Positions 24,172 through 32,748 of a stretch of 64,000 nt of DNA are shown here, in pieces. This DNA is from Microbacteriaceae bacterium PS02343 (GTDB lineage: Bacteria; Actinomycetota; Actinomycetes; Actinomycetales; Microbacteriaceae). A model generated the notes under the pieces. It saw only the letters and a program-made list of their open reading frames with translations, was not told where the DNA came from and did not search any database. Each line of letters begins with the position of its first letter. Positions within the stretch are counted from its first letter, which is position 1. The position numbers and the translations under genes were made by a program. The DNA is taken from the NCBI GenBank assembly GCA_029959365.1, contig JASCOA010000001.1, positions 1 through 64,000 of the forward strand, read 5' to 3'.

Positions 24172-25128
24172 ATGAGCACTACGACCCCCATCGTCGCGGC
24201 ACTGCGACCCGCCCTGACGACCTCGGAGCGAGCCCACCTGCTCGCGCTCGCCGAGCTTCGCCTGATCGACGTCGCCGCCGCGCGCAGCGCCCTGAGCAGC
24301 CCGGAGTCGACCGAGGGCGCAGCGCTGCTCGACCCCGAGCGCACCGAGGCGGGTATCGCCGAGGCCGCGCTGCGGATCAGCGTGCGCAACCACATGGCCG
24401 GTCTCAAGGAGGTCTTCCTGCTCGCGCGCACCGCGCTCATCGAGCGCGCGGCGCTCGAGCGCGGCCGTCGCGTGCGGCTCGCCGGCGAGACCGTGAACCT
24501 CGGCGCGCTGCTGCTCGCCCACGAGCGGGTGCTGGCGCGCCACACCCAGCGCATCGGCGACCTCATGGGCCGCCTCAACCTCTCCCCCGCCGCCGGCGAG
24601 CTGCCCACCGCCGCGCGCGACCGCATCGGCGCCCTCCTCGGCTTCGCGAAGGCGGATGCGAGCGCCCGCGACGCGCTGACCGCTCGCGACCACCTCGTCG
24701 AGCTGGCGCACCTGCACGCCGGCACCGCATCGAGCCTCGCCCGCGTGCGCGGCGAGATCGCCGCGCTCGGCACCGACGTCGCCGTCGGCGAGGCCCCCAT
24801 CGACCTCGCCGCCGCGGCAGCCGACGCGCTCGGCGCGGGCCTCGCGCTCGAGGCCTCGGGCGGCGAGCCGCTGCCGCAGGCCGAGCGCTCCTGGACCATC
24901 GGCGCCCGCGTCATCACCGCCCTCCGCGAGGTCGGCGAGTCCCTGCCGGGCCTGCGCATCCCCTCCGATGTCGACGACGCGGCCGATGCGGCTGCGCAGG
25001 ACGCCGCGGAGTCGGTCGCGATCGACGAGGTGCGCCAGCACCGCGAGCTGCTCAACGCCCTGGGCCTGCAGCTCGCCGACGCCTCGCTCGAGCTCGACGA
25101 GGCCATCGAGGCGCTGCTCGAACGCTGA
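24172..25128 (+). CDS. helical cytoplasmic protein, function unknown
   Basis: I do not recognise this 318-residue protein. It is rich in Ala, Leu, Arg and Glu, has no signal peptide or membrane segment, and is predicted almost wholly helical with heptad-like stretches. Strong GC bias at third codon positions supports coding. GGAAGG precedes the ATG. It stands alone between an NmrA-type gene and a flavoprotein, 59 nt before the latter, with which it may be cotranscribed. Confidence 0.75.
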   Translation: MSTTTPIVAALRPALTTSERAHLLALAELRLIDVAAARSALSSPESTEGAALLDPERTEAGIAEAALRISVRNHMAGLKEVFLLARTALIERAALERGRRVRLAGETVNLGALLLAHERVLARHTQRIGDLMGRLNLSPAAGELPTAARDRIGALLGFAKADASARDALTARDHLVELAHLHAGTASSLARVRGEIAALGTDVAVGEAPIDLAAAAADALGAGLALEASGGEPLPQAERSWTIGARVITALREVGESLPGLRIPSDVDDAADAAAQDAAESVAIDEVRQHRELLNALGLQLADASLELDEAIEALLER

Positions 25129-25187
25129 GCCGCCGCGCGGGCTGTGAACCGGGGCTGGCCGAGCAGGGCAGCGCCGAGGATCGATGC

Positions 25188-26150
25188 ATGAGCGATCAGC
25201 GCATCACCGTCGTCGGAGCGGGCCTCGCGGGCCTCGCCGCAGCCCGGGCGCTCGTGGACGCCGGTGCTGCGGTGCGCGTGCTCGACCGGGGCCGGGTGCC
25301 GGGCGGCCGCCTCGCGAGCCGCCGCATCGACGAGCGCCCGGTCGATCTCGGCGCCTCGTACCTGACGGCGCCCGAGGGCTCCCGCTTCGCCGCGATCGTC
25401 GACGACTGGGTCGCGCGCGGCCTCGCCCGGCCCTGGACCGACGCGTTCCGGGTGGCGGACGACGAGCGGATGCACGGGTCGTCCACCGGCCCGATCCGCT
25501 ACGCCGCTCCCGCCGGCCTGCGCTCGCTGGCCGTCGACCTCGCCGCGGGTCTGGACGTGCGCCAGCAGGCTGCGGTCGCCCGTGTCACCGCCGACGGCGT
25601 CGAGCTCGACGACGACGAGCTGCTCGCGAGCGACGCCGTGGTGCTGGCCATGCCGGACCCGCAGGCGCGACGGCGACTCGAGCCGGGGCATCCGCTGCTC
25701 GAGGTGCTGCAGCGGCCCGAGGACTGGGAACCCGTCATCGCCGTCGCGCTGCGCTGGCCCGAACGGGCCTGGCCGAGCGATCTGCACGGCGTCTTCGTGA
25801 ACGACTCCCCCACCGTCGGCTTCATCGCCGATGACGGCGACCGCCGCGGCGACGGCGCGCCCGTGCTCGTGGCGCATACGACGCCGACCCTCGCCCGGCG
25901 GCACCTCGACGACCCCGACGCGGTGGTGCCCGAGGTGGTCGGGGCCGTGCGCCGCATCCTCGGCATCGCGGTCGAGCCGGTTTCGACCTACGCGCACCGC
26001 TGGACCTTCGCGCGGCCGGCCGCGGCGCACGACGAGCCCTTCGCGCTCGACGGCGGGGTCGGGGTGGCCGGCGACGGCTGGGGCGGCAAGGCATCGGCCG
26101 GCGCCGCGTGGACCTCCGGCGATGCGCTCGGCAGGGCGCTGAGCGCCTGA
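25188..26150 (+). CDS. FAD-dependent amine oxidase-like protein (renalase-like)
   Basis: This 320-residue protein has a Rossmann FAD motif GAGLAGLAAA at the N-terminus, the downstream RVPGGRLASR and DLGASYLT of the amine oxidase/renalase family, and a C-terminal GDGWGGKASAGAAWTSG FAD-closing motif. Bacterial renalase-like enzymes oxidise isomeric dihydro-NAD(P) forms; the substrate here is unproven. A long hairpin follows the stop. Confidence 0.83.
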   Translation: MSDQRITVVGAGLAGLAAARALVDAGAAVRVLDRGRVPGGRLASRRIDERPVDLGASYLTAPEGSRFAAIVDDWVARGLARPWTDAFRVADDERMHGSSTGPIRYAAPAGLRSLAVDLAAGLDVRQQAAVARVTADGVELDDDELLASDAVVLAMPDPQARRRLEPGHPLLEVLQRPEDWEPVIAVALRWPERAWPSDLHGVFVNDSPTVGFIADDGDRRGDGAPVLVAHTTPTLARRHLDDPDAVVPEVVGAVRRILGIAVEPVSTYAHRWTFARPAAAHDEPFALDGGVGVAGDGWGGKASAGAAWTSGDALGRALSA

Positions 26151-26156
26151 TCGAGC

Positions 26157-26196
26157 GGGACGAGCGGATGCGTTCGGGTCGCGATCCGCTCGTCCC
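26157..26196. terminator. bidirectional hairpin terminator, 13-bp stem containing AGCGGAT
   Basis: Arms GGGACGAGCGGAT (26157-26169) and ATCCGCTCGTCCC (26184-26196) are perfect. It lies between the convergent flavoprotein and dimethylargininase genes, 6 and 18 nt from their stops. The arms are built on the window-wide 9-mer motif. Confidence 0.75.
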
Positions 26197-26214
26197 TCCC
26201 CCGGTCCCCCGGTC

Positions 26215-27060
26215 TCAGTCGCGCAGCTCCAAGGTGCAGCACTTCACGCTGCCGCCGCCCTTGAGCAGCTCGTCCAGCTCGATCGGCACCGGCGCGAAGC
26301 CGCGCTCGCGCAGCTGCTCGGCGTAGCCGGTCGCGGCGGCGGGGTGGAAGACGTGCAGCCCGTCGCTGAAGGCGTTGAGGGCGAAGAGCGCCGCCTGCTC
26401 GGGCGCGACGCGGATCGCGGTCGGGTAGAGCCGCTCGAGCACGGCCCGGGACTCGTCGTCGAAGGCCTCGGGCAGGTAGGCGATCTCGCCGTGCACGTCG
26501 TCGAGCACCGTCAGCGCGGTGTCGAGGTGGTAGTAGCGCGGGTCGATGAGCCGCAGCGAGACGACCTCGAGGCCCGTCGCCGCGGCGAGCTCGGCGTGCG
26601 CCCGCGGGTCGGTGCGGAAGCCGTGGCCGGCGAGCACCCGGTCGCGCAGGGTCAGCAGGTCGCCCTCCCCCTCGTTGACCTCCTGCGCGACGACGACGCG
26701 GGCGCCGGTCTCGCGCTGCCAGGCCTCGTGCAGGGCCGACTCGCCCATCCGCTCGGCGTGGGCGAAGCGCGCCGTGTAGAAGACGCCGCCCGCGCTCGTG
26801 CCGCCGTTGGCCGCGTAGACCATGTCGGGCAGATCCTCGCCGGGCTCGAGCAGGTGCACCTCGTGGCCGGCGGCGCGGTAGGCGCTCACGAGCCCCTGCC
26901 ACTGCGCGACGGCGCGGTCGGTGTCGACGGGCACCGAGGCGTCCATCCAGGCGTTGATCTCGTAGTCGACGACGAAGCCGGTCGGCGGCACCATCAGGAT
27001 CGTGCGCGGGCGCGCTGCGCGCTGCGTCGTCGGTCGAGCGGATGCGTCGGTGAGGGTCAT
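26215..27060 (-). CDS. ddaH: dimethylargininase (DDAH) / amidinotransferase-fold hydrolase
   Basis: This 281-residue protein contains MVPPTGFVVDYEINAWM, PDMVYAANGG, NEGEGDLL, the catalytic His in YHLDTALTVLD and the terminal Cys in KGGGSVKCCTLEL. The order matches dimethylarginine dimethylaminohydrolase, which makes citrulline and dimethylamine. It could feed arginine/ornithine catabolism. It is divergent from an Lrp-type regulator with a double inverted repeat between them, so control by that regulator is likely. The aminotransferase often paired with it is not next to it here. Confidence 0.87.
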   Translation of the reverse strand: MTLTDASARPTTQRAARPRTILMVPPTGFVVDYEINAWMDASVPVDTDRAVAQWQGLVSAYRAAGHEVHLLEPGEDLPDMVYAANGGTSAGGVFYTARFAHAERMGESALHEAWQRETGARVVVAQEVNEGEGDLLTLRDRVLAGHGFRTDPRAHAELAAATGLEVVSLRLIDPRYYHLDTALTVLDDVHGEIAYLPEAFDDESRAVLERLYPTAIRVAPEQAALFALNAFSDGLHVFHPAAATGYAEQLRERGFAPVPIELDELLKGGGSVKCCTLELRD

Positions 27061-27093
27061 GCCTCCAGCCTGCGCGCATTCTTCCGCCGCATG

Positions 27094-27138
27094 GTCTCGT
27101 CTGACGCAGGATTCCTGCGCTGATTTCGATTACGAGAC
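27094..27138. promoter_or_regulatory. nested inverted repeats, candidate Lrp operator
   Basis: An outer pair GTCTCGT (27094-27100) and ACGAGAC (27132-27138) encloses an inner palindrome CGCAGGA-T-TCCTGCG (27105-27119). Both are perfect. The outer right arm ends 1 nt before the regulator's -10 element, so binding would affect both divergent genes. Confidence 0.6.
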
Positions 27139-27139
27139 G

Positions 27140-27145
27140 TATCGT
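27140..27145 (+). promoter_or_regulatory. -10 element TATCGT, leaderless lrp transcript
   Basis: TATCGT ends 6 nt before ATG 27152 and overlaps the edge of the nested operator, which fits autorepression. Confidence 0.55.
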
Positions 27146-27151
27146 TGCGTC

Positions 27152-27583
27152 ATGGACGAACTGGACCGCCGCATCCTCGATCACCTGCGCGAGGACGCCC
27201 GCACGAGCTTCGACGCCATCGGCGCGGCGATCGGGCTGTCGGCCAGCGCCGTGAAGCGCCGGGTGGACCGGATGAAGGCGAGCGGCGTCATCCGCCGCTT
27301 CACCGTCGACGTCGACCCGGCGGTCGACGAGCACGCGACCGAGGCCTACGTGGAGCTGTTCTGCCGCGGCACGGTCTCGCCCTCGGAGCTCAAGCGGGCG
27401 CTCGCCGGGATCCCGGAAGTCGTCGACGCGGGCACGATCACGGGGGAGGCGGACGCGATCGTGCGCATCCGCTCGCGCGACGTGCCGAGCCTCGAGCAGG
27501 CGCTCGAGCGCATCCGGCTCACCCCGAACGTGGAGCGCACCCGCAGCGCGGTGCTGCTCTCGCGGCTCGTCGAGCGCGGCTGA
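27152..27583 (+). CDS. Lrp/AsnC family regulator
   Basis: This 143-residue protein has an N-terminal winged helix (DELDRRILDHLREDARTS, then AIGLSASAVKRRVDRMKASG) and a C-terminal RAM ligand-binding domain (VDAGTITGEADAIVRI). Such proteins respond to amino acids. It is divergent from ddaH with nested palindromes between them, so it probably controls ddaH in response to arginine-type ligands (inference). Confidence 0.88.
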   Translation: MDELDRRILDHLREDARTSFDAIGAAIGLSASAVKRRVDRMKASGVIRRFTVDVDPAVDEHATEAYVELFCRGTVSPSELKRALAGIPEVVDAGTITGEADAIVRIRSRDVPSLEQALERIRLTPNVERTRSAVLLSRLVERG

Positions 27584-27646
27584 CCGGCTCCGCTCAGCGT
27601 GCCCACCGCCGGGGGAGTGGCACCCGAGCGGCGCTCCGGCGGCGGA

Positions 27647-28063
27647 TCAGGAGGCCGGCCGGACCTGCATCATCGTGCCGCGGTTGCGGATGATCTCGAC
27701 GCGGTCGGGGTGCCGCAGGTACCGCTGCTCGAAGCGCCGCTCGATGCGGGTGCCGACCGTCCAGGGCAGCAGCTCGAGGGTCACCGGCACGCCCTCGCCG
27801 TCGTGGAGCAGGAGCCCGGTGGGCTCGTCGAGCACCGCTTGCGCCCAGGGCGCCGCGAGCCCGCCCGGCCCGCGCACGATCAGCCGGCCGCCGTCGAGCA
27901 CCGTCCAGAGATCGACGCAGAGCGCCTGCGCGCAGTCGCCGAGCGTGAAGCGGACCGAATCCGCGGCAGCGGCCGCGGACGCGACCTCCGCCCACGCGGG
28001 GGTGCGCTCGATGGTCGGGCGCGGGTCGTGGGCGAGCAGGCCGTCCGGCAGGGCGAGCGTCAT
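27647..28063 (-). CDS. conserved-looking hypothetical protein, 138 residues
   Basis: I do not recognise the family. The sequence is soluble, with no signal peptide, two Cys residues in the LGDCAQALCVDLW stretch and an Arg-rich C-terminus. ATG 28063 is preceded by GAGGAG at 6 nt, which is better than the upstream start of the longer frame. It is divergent from the PRISE-type reductase, with a strong palindrome between the two, and may be its functional partner. Confidence 0.65.
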   Translation of the reverse strand: MTLALPDGLLAHDPRPTIERTPAWAEVASAAAAADSVRFTLGDCAQALCVDLWTVLDGGRLIVRGPGGLAAPWAQAVLDEPTGLLLHDGEGVPVTLELLPWTVGTRIERRFEQRYLRHPDRVEIIRNRGTMMQVRPAS

Positions 28064-28116
28064 GGTGAGCTCCTCGATCGAAGTGGTCGGGTGGGCACCT
28101 GGCGGCATCGCGCGAG

Positions 28117-28137
28117 CGATGCGGGGATCCCGCATCG
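28117..28137. promoter_or_regulatory. palindrome CGATGCGGG-GAT-CCCGCATCG in a divergent gap
   Basis: Perfect 9-bp arms surround a 3-bp centre in the 210-bp gap between the 138-residue protein and the PRISE reductase. The size fits a TetR- or MarR-type dimer site; no such regulator is adjacent. Confidence 0.55.
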
Positions 28138-28273
28138 GTCAAGACGCGGCGGCACTCTTCGGACAACGCGCGCGGCGCTCGAGCGATTCCGTCCGGAACC
28201 GGCAAGCGCCTGGGAATCGTCGAGGGGCGCATCTCGGCGGAATACCGGCCGCCCCGCCGTCCTTGCCCCGAGG

Positions 28274-29371
28274 ATGACCACGAACGCGAACACGCCCGCC
28301 GACGCACCGAGGACCGCGCTCGTCGTCGGCGCCTCGGGCATCACCGGCTCGGCCCTCGTCGACCTCCTCAGCAGGGAGGGATGGGAGGTGCTCGCGCTCT
28401 CCCGCCGCGCCGTCGACACGGGGAGCGTGCGCGGCATCGCCGCCGACCTGCGCGACGCGGCGAGCCTGCGGGCCGCCCTCGCCGACGAGCGCCCGACGCA
28501 CGTGTTCTTCACCGCGTGGCAGCGTCAGGCCACGGAGGCCGAGAACATCGCGGTCAACGGTGCGATGGTGCGCGATCTGCTCGCGGCGCTCGACCACGCG
28601 CCCCTGCAGCACGCGGCCCTGGTCACCGGGCTCAAGCACTACCTCGGCCCGTTCGAGGCCTACGCGGCTGGCGAGATGCCCGACACGCCGTTCCGCGAGG
28701 AGTCGCCGCGTCTCGACACCCCGAACTTCTACTACGCCCAGGAGGACGAGCTCTTCGCGGCGGCCGCTCGCCAGCGGTTCACCTGGTCGGTGCACCGCTC
28801 GCACACCGTGATCGGTCACGCCGTCGGCAATGCCATGAACATGGGGCTGACCATCGCCGTCCAGGCGACCCTGGCGAAGCACCTGGGCGTGCCGTTCGCC
28901 TTCCCCGGCAGCGCGGAGCAGTGGAACGGGCTGACCGACATGACCGATGCGGGCGTGCTCGCCGAGCAGATGGTGTGGGCGGCGACCCGGCCGGGCGGTC
29001 GGGACGAGGCGTTCAACATCGTCAACGGCGACGTCTTCCGCTGGCGGTGGATGTGGCCCCGTCTCGGCGAACTGCTCGGCGTGCCCGCGGACCAGGTCGT
29101 CGGCTTCGAGGGCGAGGTGCGCCCCCTGGAACAGCAGATGGAGCAGCACGCGCGGCACTGGCCTGCCATCGCGGCCGAGTACGACCTGGTCGAATCCGAC
29201 ATCACGCGGCTCGCTTCGTGGTGGCACACCGACGCCGACCTCGGCCGCCGGATGGAGGTCGTCACCGACATGGGCAAGAGCCGTGCCGCGGGCTTCCTCG
29301 GCTACCGGCGCACCGATCAGGCGTTCTCCGACCTCTTCGACCGCTACCGCGCCGACCGGCTCATCCCCTGA
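28274..29371 (+). CDS. PRISE-type short-chain reductase
   Basis: This 365-residue protein has an N-terminal VVGASGITGSALV dinucleotide motif and the PRISE (progesterone 5-beta-reductase/iridoid synthase-like) signatures VTGLKHYLGPFEAY, FYYAQEDELF with Tyr, and WSVHRSHTVIGHAVGN. Members reduce activated C=C bonds of enones with NADPH. The bacterial substrate is unknown. ATG 28274 follows GAGG directly; the longer open frame upstream has no support. Confidence 0.87.
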   Translation: MTTNANTPADAPRTALVVGASGITGSALVDLLSREGWEVLALSRRAVDTGSVRGIAADLRDAASLRAALADERPTHVFFTAWQRQATEAENIAVNGAMVRDLLAALDHAPLQHAALVTGLKHYLGPFEAYAAGEMPDTPFREESPRLDTPNFYYAQEDELFAAAARQRFTWSVHRSHTVIGHAVGNAMNMGLTIAVQATLAKHLGVPFAFPGSAEQWNGLTDMTDAGVLAEQMVWAATRPGGRDEAFNIVNGDVFRWRWMWPRLGELLGVPADQVVGFEGEVRPLEQQMEQHARHWPAIAAEYDLVESDITRLASWWHTDADLGRRMEVVTDMGKSRAAGFLGYRRTDQAFSDLFDRYRADRLIP

Positions 29372-29402
29372 GGCCCCGCGACGGGACGGGGTCGCCCGCC
29401 GC

Positions 29403-29408
29403 TACGCT
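29403..29408 (+). promoter_or_regulatory. -10 element TACGCT, leaderless GT-A transcript
   Basis: TACGCT ends 6 nt before ATG 29415; no ribosome site is present. Confidence 0.55.
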
Positions 29409-29414
29409 GACCCC

Positions 29415-30077
29415 ATGAACGAGGCCACCGTCGTCCTGCCCTGGCGGCCAGCCCCCTCCCGCATCCCCGCCTTCGAGCGGGTGACCGCCTGGTACGCCGA
29501 GCAGTTGCCCGAGCTGCGGGTCACGACGGTCGACACCGACGACCAGCCCTTCGTGCTCGCCGCCTGCCGCAATCGGGCCATGCGCGACGCCGCGCCCGGC
29601 TCGGTCGTGATCATCGGCGACGCCGACACCCTGCCCGAGCCCGAGCCGCTGCGCGCGGCGATCGCGGCGGCGCGCACGAGCGGGCGCGTGCACCTGCCCT
29701 ACGACGAGTACCGCTGGCTCGGCGCCGAGGGCTCCGCGCAGTTCGCGGAGGGCTCGGCGCTGATCGACTGCTCCTTCGAGCTCGTGCGCGGCGCGTGCTC
29801 GGGCGTCTACGTGGCCACGCCCGAGACCTGGGCGGCGCACGGCGGCCAGGACGAGCGCTTCCGCGGCTGGGGCTTCGAGGACGCGGCCTGGTACCTCGCG
29901 CACGAGACGCTGCTGGGGGAGCCGCCGGTGCGGCATCCGGGCCGGGTCTACGCCCTGCACCACGTCGCCGAGCAGCGCGCGGGCGTGCAGTACGACGCGA
30001 ACGCCGAGCGGATGGAGCGCTACCGCGCCGCCGCCGGCGACCCCGCCGCGATGGCCCGCCTGGTCGGCGCCTCCTAG
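29415..30077 (+). CDS. GT-A fold glycosyltransferase-like protein
   Basis: This 220-residue protein contains IIGDADTLPEPEPLR with the DxD metal site and GWGFEDAAWYLAHE, the W-G-x-E-D acceptor motif of galactosyltransferase C-terminal-like enzymes. It is small, lacks membrane segments and resembles predicted glycosyltransferases that are also seen in phages. The donor and acceptor are unknown. It converges on qorB with a hairpin between the stops. Confidence 0.78.
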   Translation: MNEATVVLPWRPAPSRIPAFERVTAWYAEQLPELRVTTVDTDDQPFVLAACRNRAMRDAAPGSVVIIGDADTLPEPEPLRAAIAAARTSGRVHLPYDEYRWLGAEGSAQFAEGSALIDCSFELVRGACSGVYVATPETWAAHGGQDERFRGWGFEDAAWYLAHETLLGEPPVRHPGRVYALHHVAEQRAGVQYDANAERMERYRAAAGDPAAMARLVGAS

Positions 30078-30096
30078 CGCGCCGAGCGGCTCGAGG

Positions 30097-30128
30097 CCGC
30101 CGGAGCCCGGTTCACCGAGCCCCGGCGG
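30097..30128. terminator. hairpin between convergent genes
   Basis: Arms CCGCCGG (30097-30103) and CCGGCGG (30122-30128) are perfect, with an 18-nt loop containing a smaller GGT-TC-ACC pairing. A probable terminator for the GT-A and/or qorB transcripts. Confidence 0.45.
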
Positions 30129-30135
30129 GATCCGA

Positions 30136-30993
30136 TCAGGCGAGCGCCGAGCGCAGCCCCTCGACGAACGGCGTGGTCGGACGGCCGATGAGCCGCGACA
30201 GCGTGCCGTCGACGCCGGCGAGCACGCCCTCGCGGATGCCGGTGTCGAGGCCGGCGACGAAGCCCGCGGTGCCGGCGTCGAGCCCGGCGGCCTCCAGCGC
30301 CGCGACGTGCTCCTCGGTGCTCAGGCGGGCGTAGACGACCTCGCGGCCGAGCACCTCGGCGGCAGCCGCGGCGATGTCGTCGTAGCTCAGCTCGACGTCG
30401 CCGCCGAACTCGTAGACCTGGCCGAGGTGGCCGTCCTCAAGCAGCACGACGGCGGCGCCGTCGGCGAGGTCCGCACGGGTCACGGCGGCCACGAGGCCGT
30501 CGCCGACGGAGGCCGCGATCACGCCGCTGTCCGCCGCGCGCTGCACGTCGGCGACGTAGTTCTCGACGTACCAGTTGTTGCGCACGATCACCGCGGGCAG
30601 CCCGCTCGCGGCGATCGCCTCCTCCGTGGCCCGGTGCTCGGCGCCGAGCGCCCAGTCGAAGGTCGTCGCCTTGGGCGCGCTCGTGTAAACGAGCTTGGCG
30701 ACACCGGCGGCCACGGCGGCGTCGATGACGTTCCGGTGGCCGGCGAGGCGCTTGCCGGGCTCGGAGCCCGAGACGAGCAGCACGGTGTCGACGCCGTCGA
30801 GTGCCGCGGCGATCGTGTCGGGTCGTTCGTAGTCCAGCTCGGCGGTGCGCACGCCGCGCTCAGCGAGCGGGGCGAGCTTGGCCGTGTCGCGAGCGGTCGC
30901 GACGATCGACTCGGCGGGGGCGCCGCGGCGCAGCAGCGCGTCGACGACGAGCGATCCGAGGTGTCCGCTGGCGGCGGTGACGAGGATGGTCAT
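30136..30993 (-). CDS. QorB-like NAD(P)H quinone oxidoreductase
   Basis: This 285-residue atypical SDR starts with the dinucleotide motif TAASGHLGSLV and contains YTSAPKATTFDWALGAEHRATEEAIAASGL in the QOR2/NmrA style. QorB enzymes reduce quinones with NADPH. It is divergent from an HxlR-type regulator with a Cys close to its N-terminus, a pairing known for quinone and electrophile stress. ATG 30993 has GGAAGG upstream. Confidence 0.85.
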   Translation of the reverse strand: MTILVTAASGHLGSLVVDALLRRGAPAESIVATARDTAKLAPLAERGVRTAELDYERPDTIAAALDGVDTVLLVSGSEPGKRLAGHRNVIDAAVAAGVAKLVYTSAPKATTFDWALGAEHRATEEAIAASGLPAVIVRNNWYVENYVADVQRAADSGVIAASVGDGLVAAVTRADLADGAAVVLLEDGHLGQVYEFGGDVELSYDDIAAAAAEVLGREVVYARLSTEEHVAALEAAGLDAGTAGFVAGLDTGIREGVLAGVDGTLSRLIGRPTTPFVEGLRSALA

Positions 30994-31075
30994 GGTGGTT
31001 CCTTCCGGTGGGCTTCGTCCGGTTGAACGGTCCTCCCGCGAGCAGCATTCCTTCGGTGGGGTACCCACTTTCCGG

Positions 31076-31081
31076 TAAGCT
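31076..31081 (+). promoter_or_regulatory. -10 element TAAGCT, leaderless HxlR transcript
   Basis: TAAGCT ends 6 nt before GTG 31088. The preceding GGTACCCACTTTCCGG (31060-31075) includes a GGTACC palindrome and is a candidate operator of the qorB/HxlR pair. Confidence 0.5.
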
Positions 31082-31087
31082 GCTCAC

Positions 31088-31477
31088 GTGAACGTCACTC
31101 TTGAGCAGATGCGGGCCGAATCGGCCGGTGCCTTCGAGCCGAACTGCCCCTCGCGCACCGTGCTCGACCACGTCATGAGCAAGTGGGGCGTGCTCGTGCT
31201 GGTGGCGCTGACCGACGGCACGGCGCGCTGGGGCGCCCTGCGACGCAACGTCGAGGGCATCAGCGACAAGATGCTCGCCTCGACGCTGCGCACGCTCGAG
31301 GCCGATGGCCTCGTCGAGCGCACGGCGTACCCGGAGGTGCCGCCGCGGGTCGAATACGCGCTCACGCCGATGGGAGAGCAGCTGATGGAGCGGATGATGC
31401 CGCTCATGCAGTGGGTGCTCGCGAACGCCGACGCCATGGTCGGCGCCGGCAGGGCTCAGCCGGCCAGCGCCTCGTAG
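31088..31477 (+). CDS. HxlR-family redox-type regulator (QorR-like)
   Basis: This 129-residue winged-helix protein matches the DUF24/HxlR family: NCPSRTVLDHVMSKWGVLVLVAL, then LRRNVEGISDKMLASTLRTLEADGLVERT. The Cys near residue 20 matches the redox-sensitive Cys of QorR/HypR/YodB. It is divergent from qorB, which it probably represses until oxidation. GTG start, leaderless. Its last 22 bp overlap the convergent glycosyltransferase. Confidence 0.88.
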   Translation: MNVTLEQMRAESAGAFEPNCPSRTVLDHVMSKWGVLVLVALTDGTARWGALRRNVEGISDKMLASTLRTLEADGLVERTAYPEVPPRVEYALTPMGEQLMERMMPLMQWVLANADAMVGAGRAQPASAS

Positions 31478-32748
31478 GCGACGACCGGACCGGGGCGCAT
31501 CCGCTGCTCCTCGGCCACCCGGTCCAGCGCGGCCCGGCGGTCCGCCGGCAGCTGGCGCACGGCGTCGATCGCCGTGGCGAGCTCGGCCGGCGTCGCCGCG
31601 TTCGGATCGACGGATGCGCCGAAGCCCACCCGCTCGATCGCCGCGGCTCCCGCGAACTGGTCGGTCGAGAAGGGCAGCACGACGAGCGGCACCCCCGAGC
31701 CGATCGACTCGGTCACCGAGTTGTTGCCGCCGTGGGTCACCGCGAGCGCAGCATCGCGCAGCAGGCGCACCTGCGGCAGGAACGAGCGCACGAGCCAGCC
31801 CTCGGGCACGGGACCCAGCGCCTCGGCCTCGGTCGCGCCCGTGGCGATCGCCGCGCGCAGCCCGAGCGAGCGCAGCGCCTCGGCGACCCGGGCGAGCACG
31901 TCGTCGCGCACCGAGAGGAAGCTGCCGAAGCTCACGTACACGTAGGGCTCGCCGGCGGCGATCCAGGCCTCGACCTCGGCGTCCGCCGGCTCCTCGCGCC
32001 GCGTCGAGCCGAGGAAGGCGCTGCGGGGCAGCGGGCGGCCGTCGCCCTCGGCGAGCGCCGCCGGGTAGTTGAAGAGCACCGTGCCGCCGTGCGAGCCGAA
32101 GGCGTCGCCGATCTCGGCGACCGACGCGTCGAGCTCGCGGGCGGCGGTGTTCCACTGCGCCGTGAAGCGGGCGGAGACCTCGGTGCAGAGCGCGCGCAGC
32201 TCGGCGAGCTCGCCCGCATCCGCTCGGATCGCGGACGGCCAGGACGCGGGGGAGCCGTACACCTCGTCGCCGACCGGCAGGGCGCTCGGGTGACCGAGCA
32301 CGACGTCGGCGTAGGGGATGCCGGCGGTCTGCAGCGCGAGCCGGGCGCTGAATGCGAGGTGGTCGACGAGGATCGTGGTCGGCGCGGTGCGCTCGACGAC
32401 CTCGAGGGTGGCGCGGGCACGGCCGACCGGGTCCCACATGAGGTCGGTGAGGCGCTCGCGCGCCTGGTAGGTCAGGGTCGGCACCATGCCGTGCCGGGTG
32501 GCCTCGAAGAAGCCCTCGAGCGAGGCTCGCTCCTCGGCCTGCTGCTCGGCGGAGCGCATGACGCCGCCGTTCGAGCCGCGGCCGAGCGGCAGGTCGACGC
32601 GGCGCAGGCCGAAGCCCTGCACGATCGAGTCCGTCGCGGGCCCCGTCGCCACGACCACGTCGTCACCGGCGTCGCGCCAGGCGGTGGCGAGGGTGGCGAG
32701 CGGCAGCAGGTGTGAGGCGTAGTCGGGGCTGATGACGAGCAGGCTCAT
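31456..32748 (-). CDS. UGT/macrolide-type glycosyltransferase (GT1)
   Basis: This 430-residue GT-B enzyme has the N-terminal ISPDYASHLLPLATLATAW, a central acceptor domain, and the C-terminal donor motif VTHGGNNSVTESIGSGVPLVVLPFSTDQ of natural-product glycosyltransferases. It would transfer a nucleotide-activated sugar to a lipid or small molecule. ATG 32748 overlaps the upstream HEAT-GT stop (ATGA), so they are coupled. The 3' end overlaps the HxlR gene by 22 nt. Confidence 0.87.
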   Translation of the reverse strand: MSLLVISPDYASHLLPLATLATAWRDAGDDVVVATGPATDSIVQGFGLRRVDLPLGRGSNGGVMRSAEQQAEERASLEGFFEATRHGMVPTLTYQARERLTDLMWDPVGRARATLEVVERTAPTTILVDHLAFSARLALQTAGIPYADVVLGHPSALPVGDEVYGSPASWPSAIRADAGELAELRALCTEVSARFTAQWNTAARELDASVAEIGDAFGSHGGTVLFNYPAALAEGDGRPLPRSAFLGSTRREEPADAEVEAWIAAGEPYVYVSFGSFLSVRDDVLARVAEALRSLGLRAAIATGATEAEALGPVPEGWLVRSFLPQVRLLRDAALAVTHGGNNSVTESIGSGVPLVVLPFSTDQFAGAAAIERVGFGASVDPNAATPAELATAIDAVRQLPADRRAALDRVAEEQRMRPGPVVAYEALAG

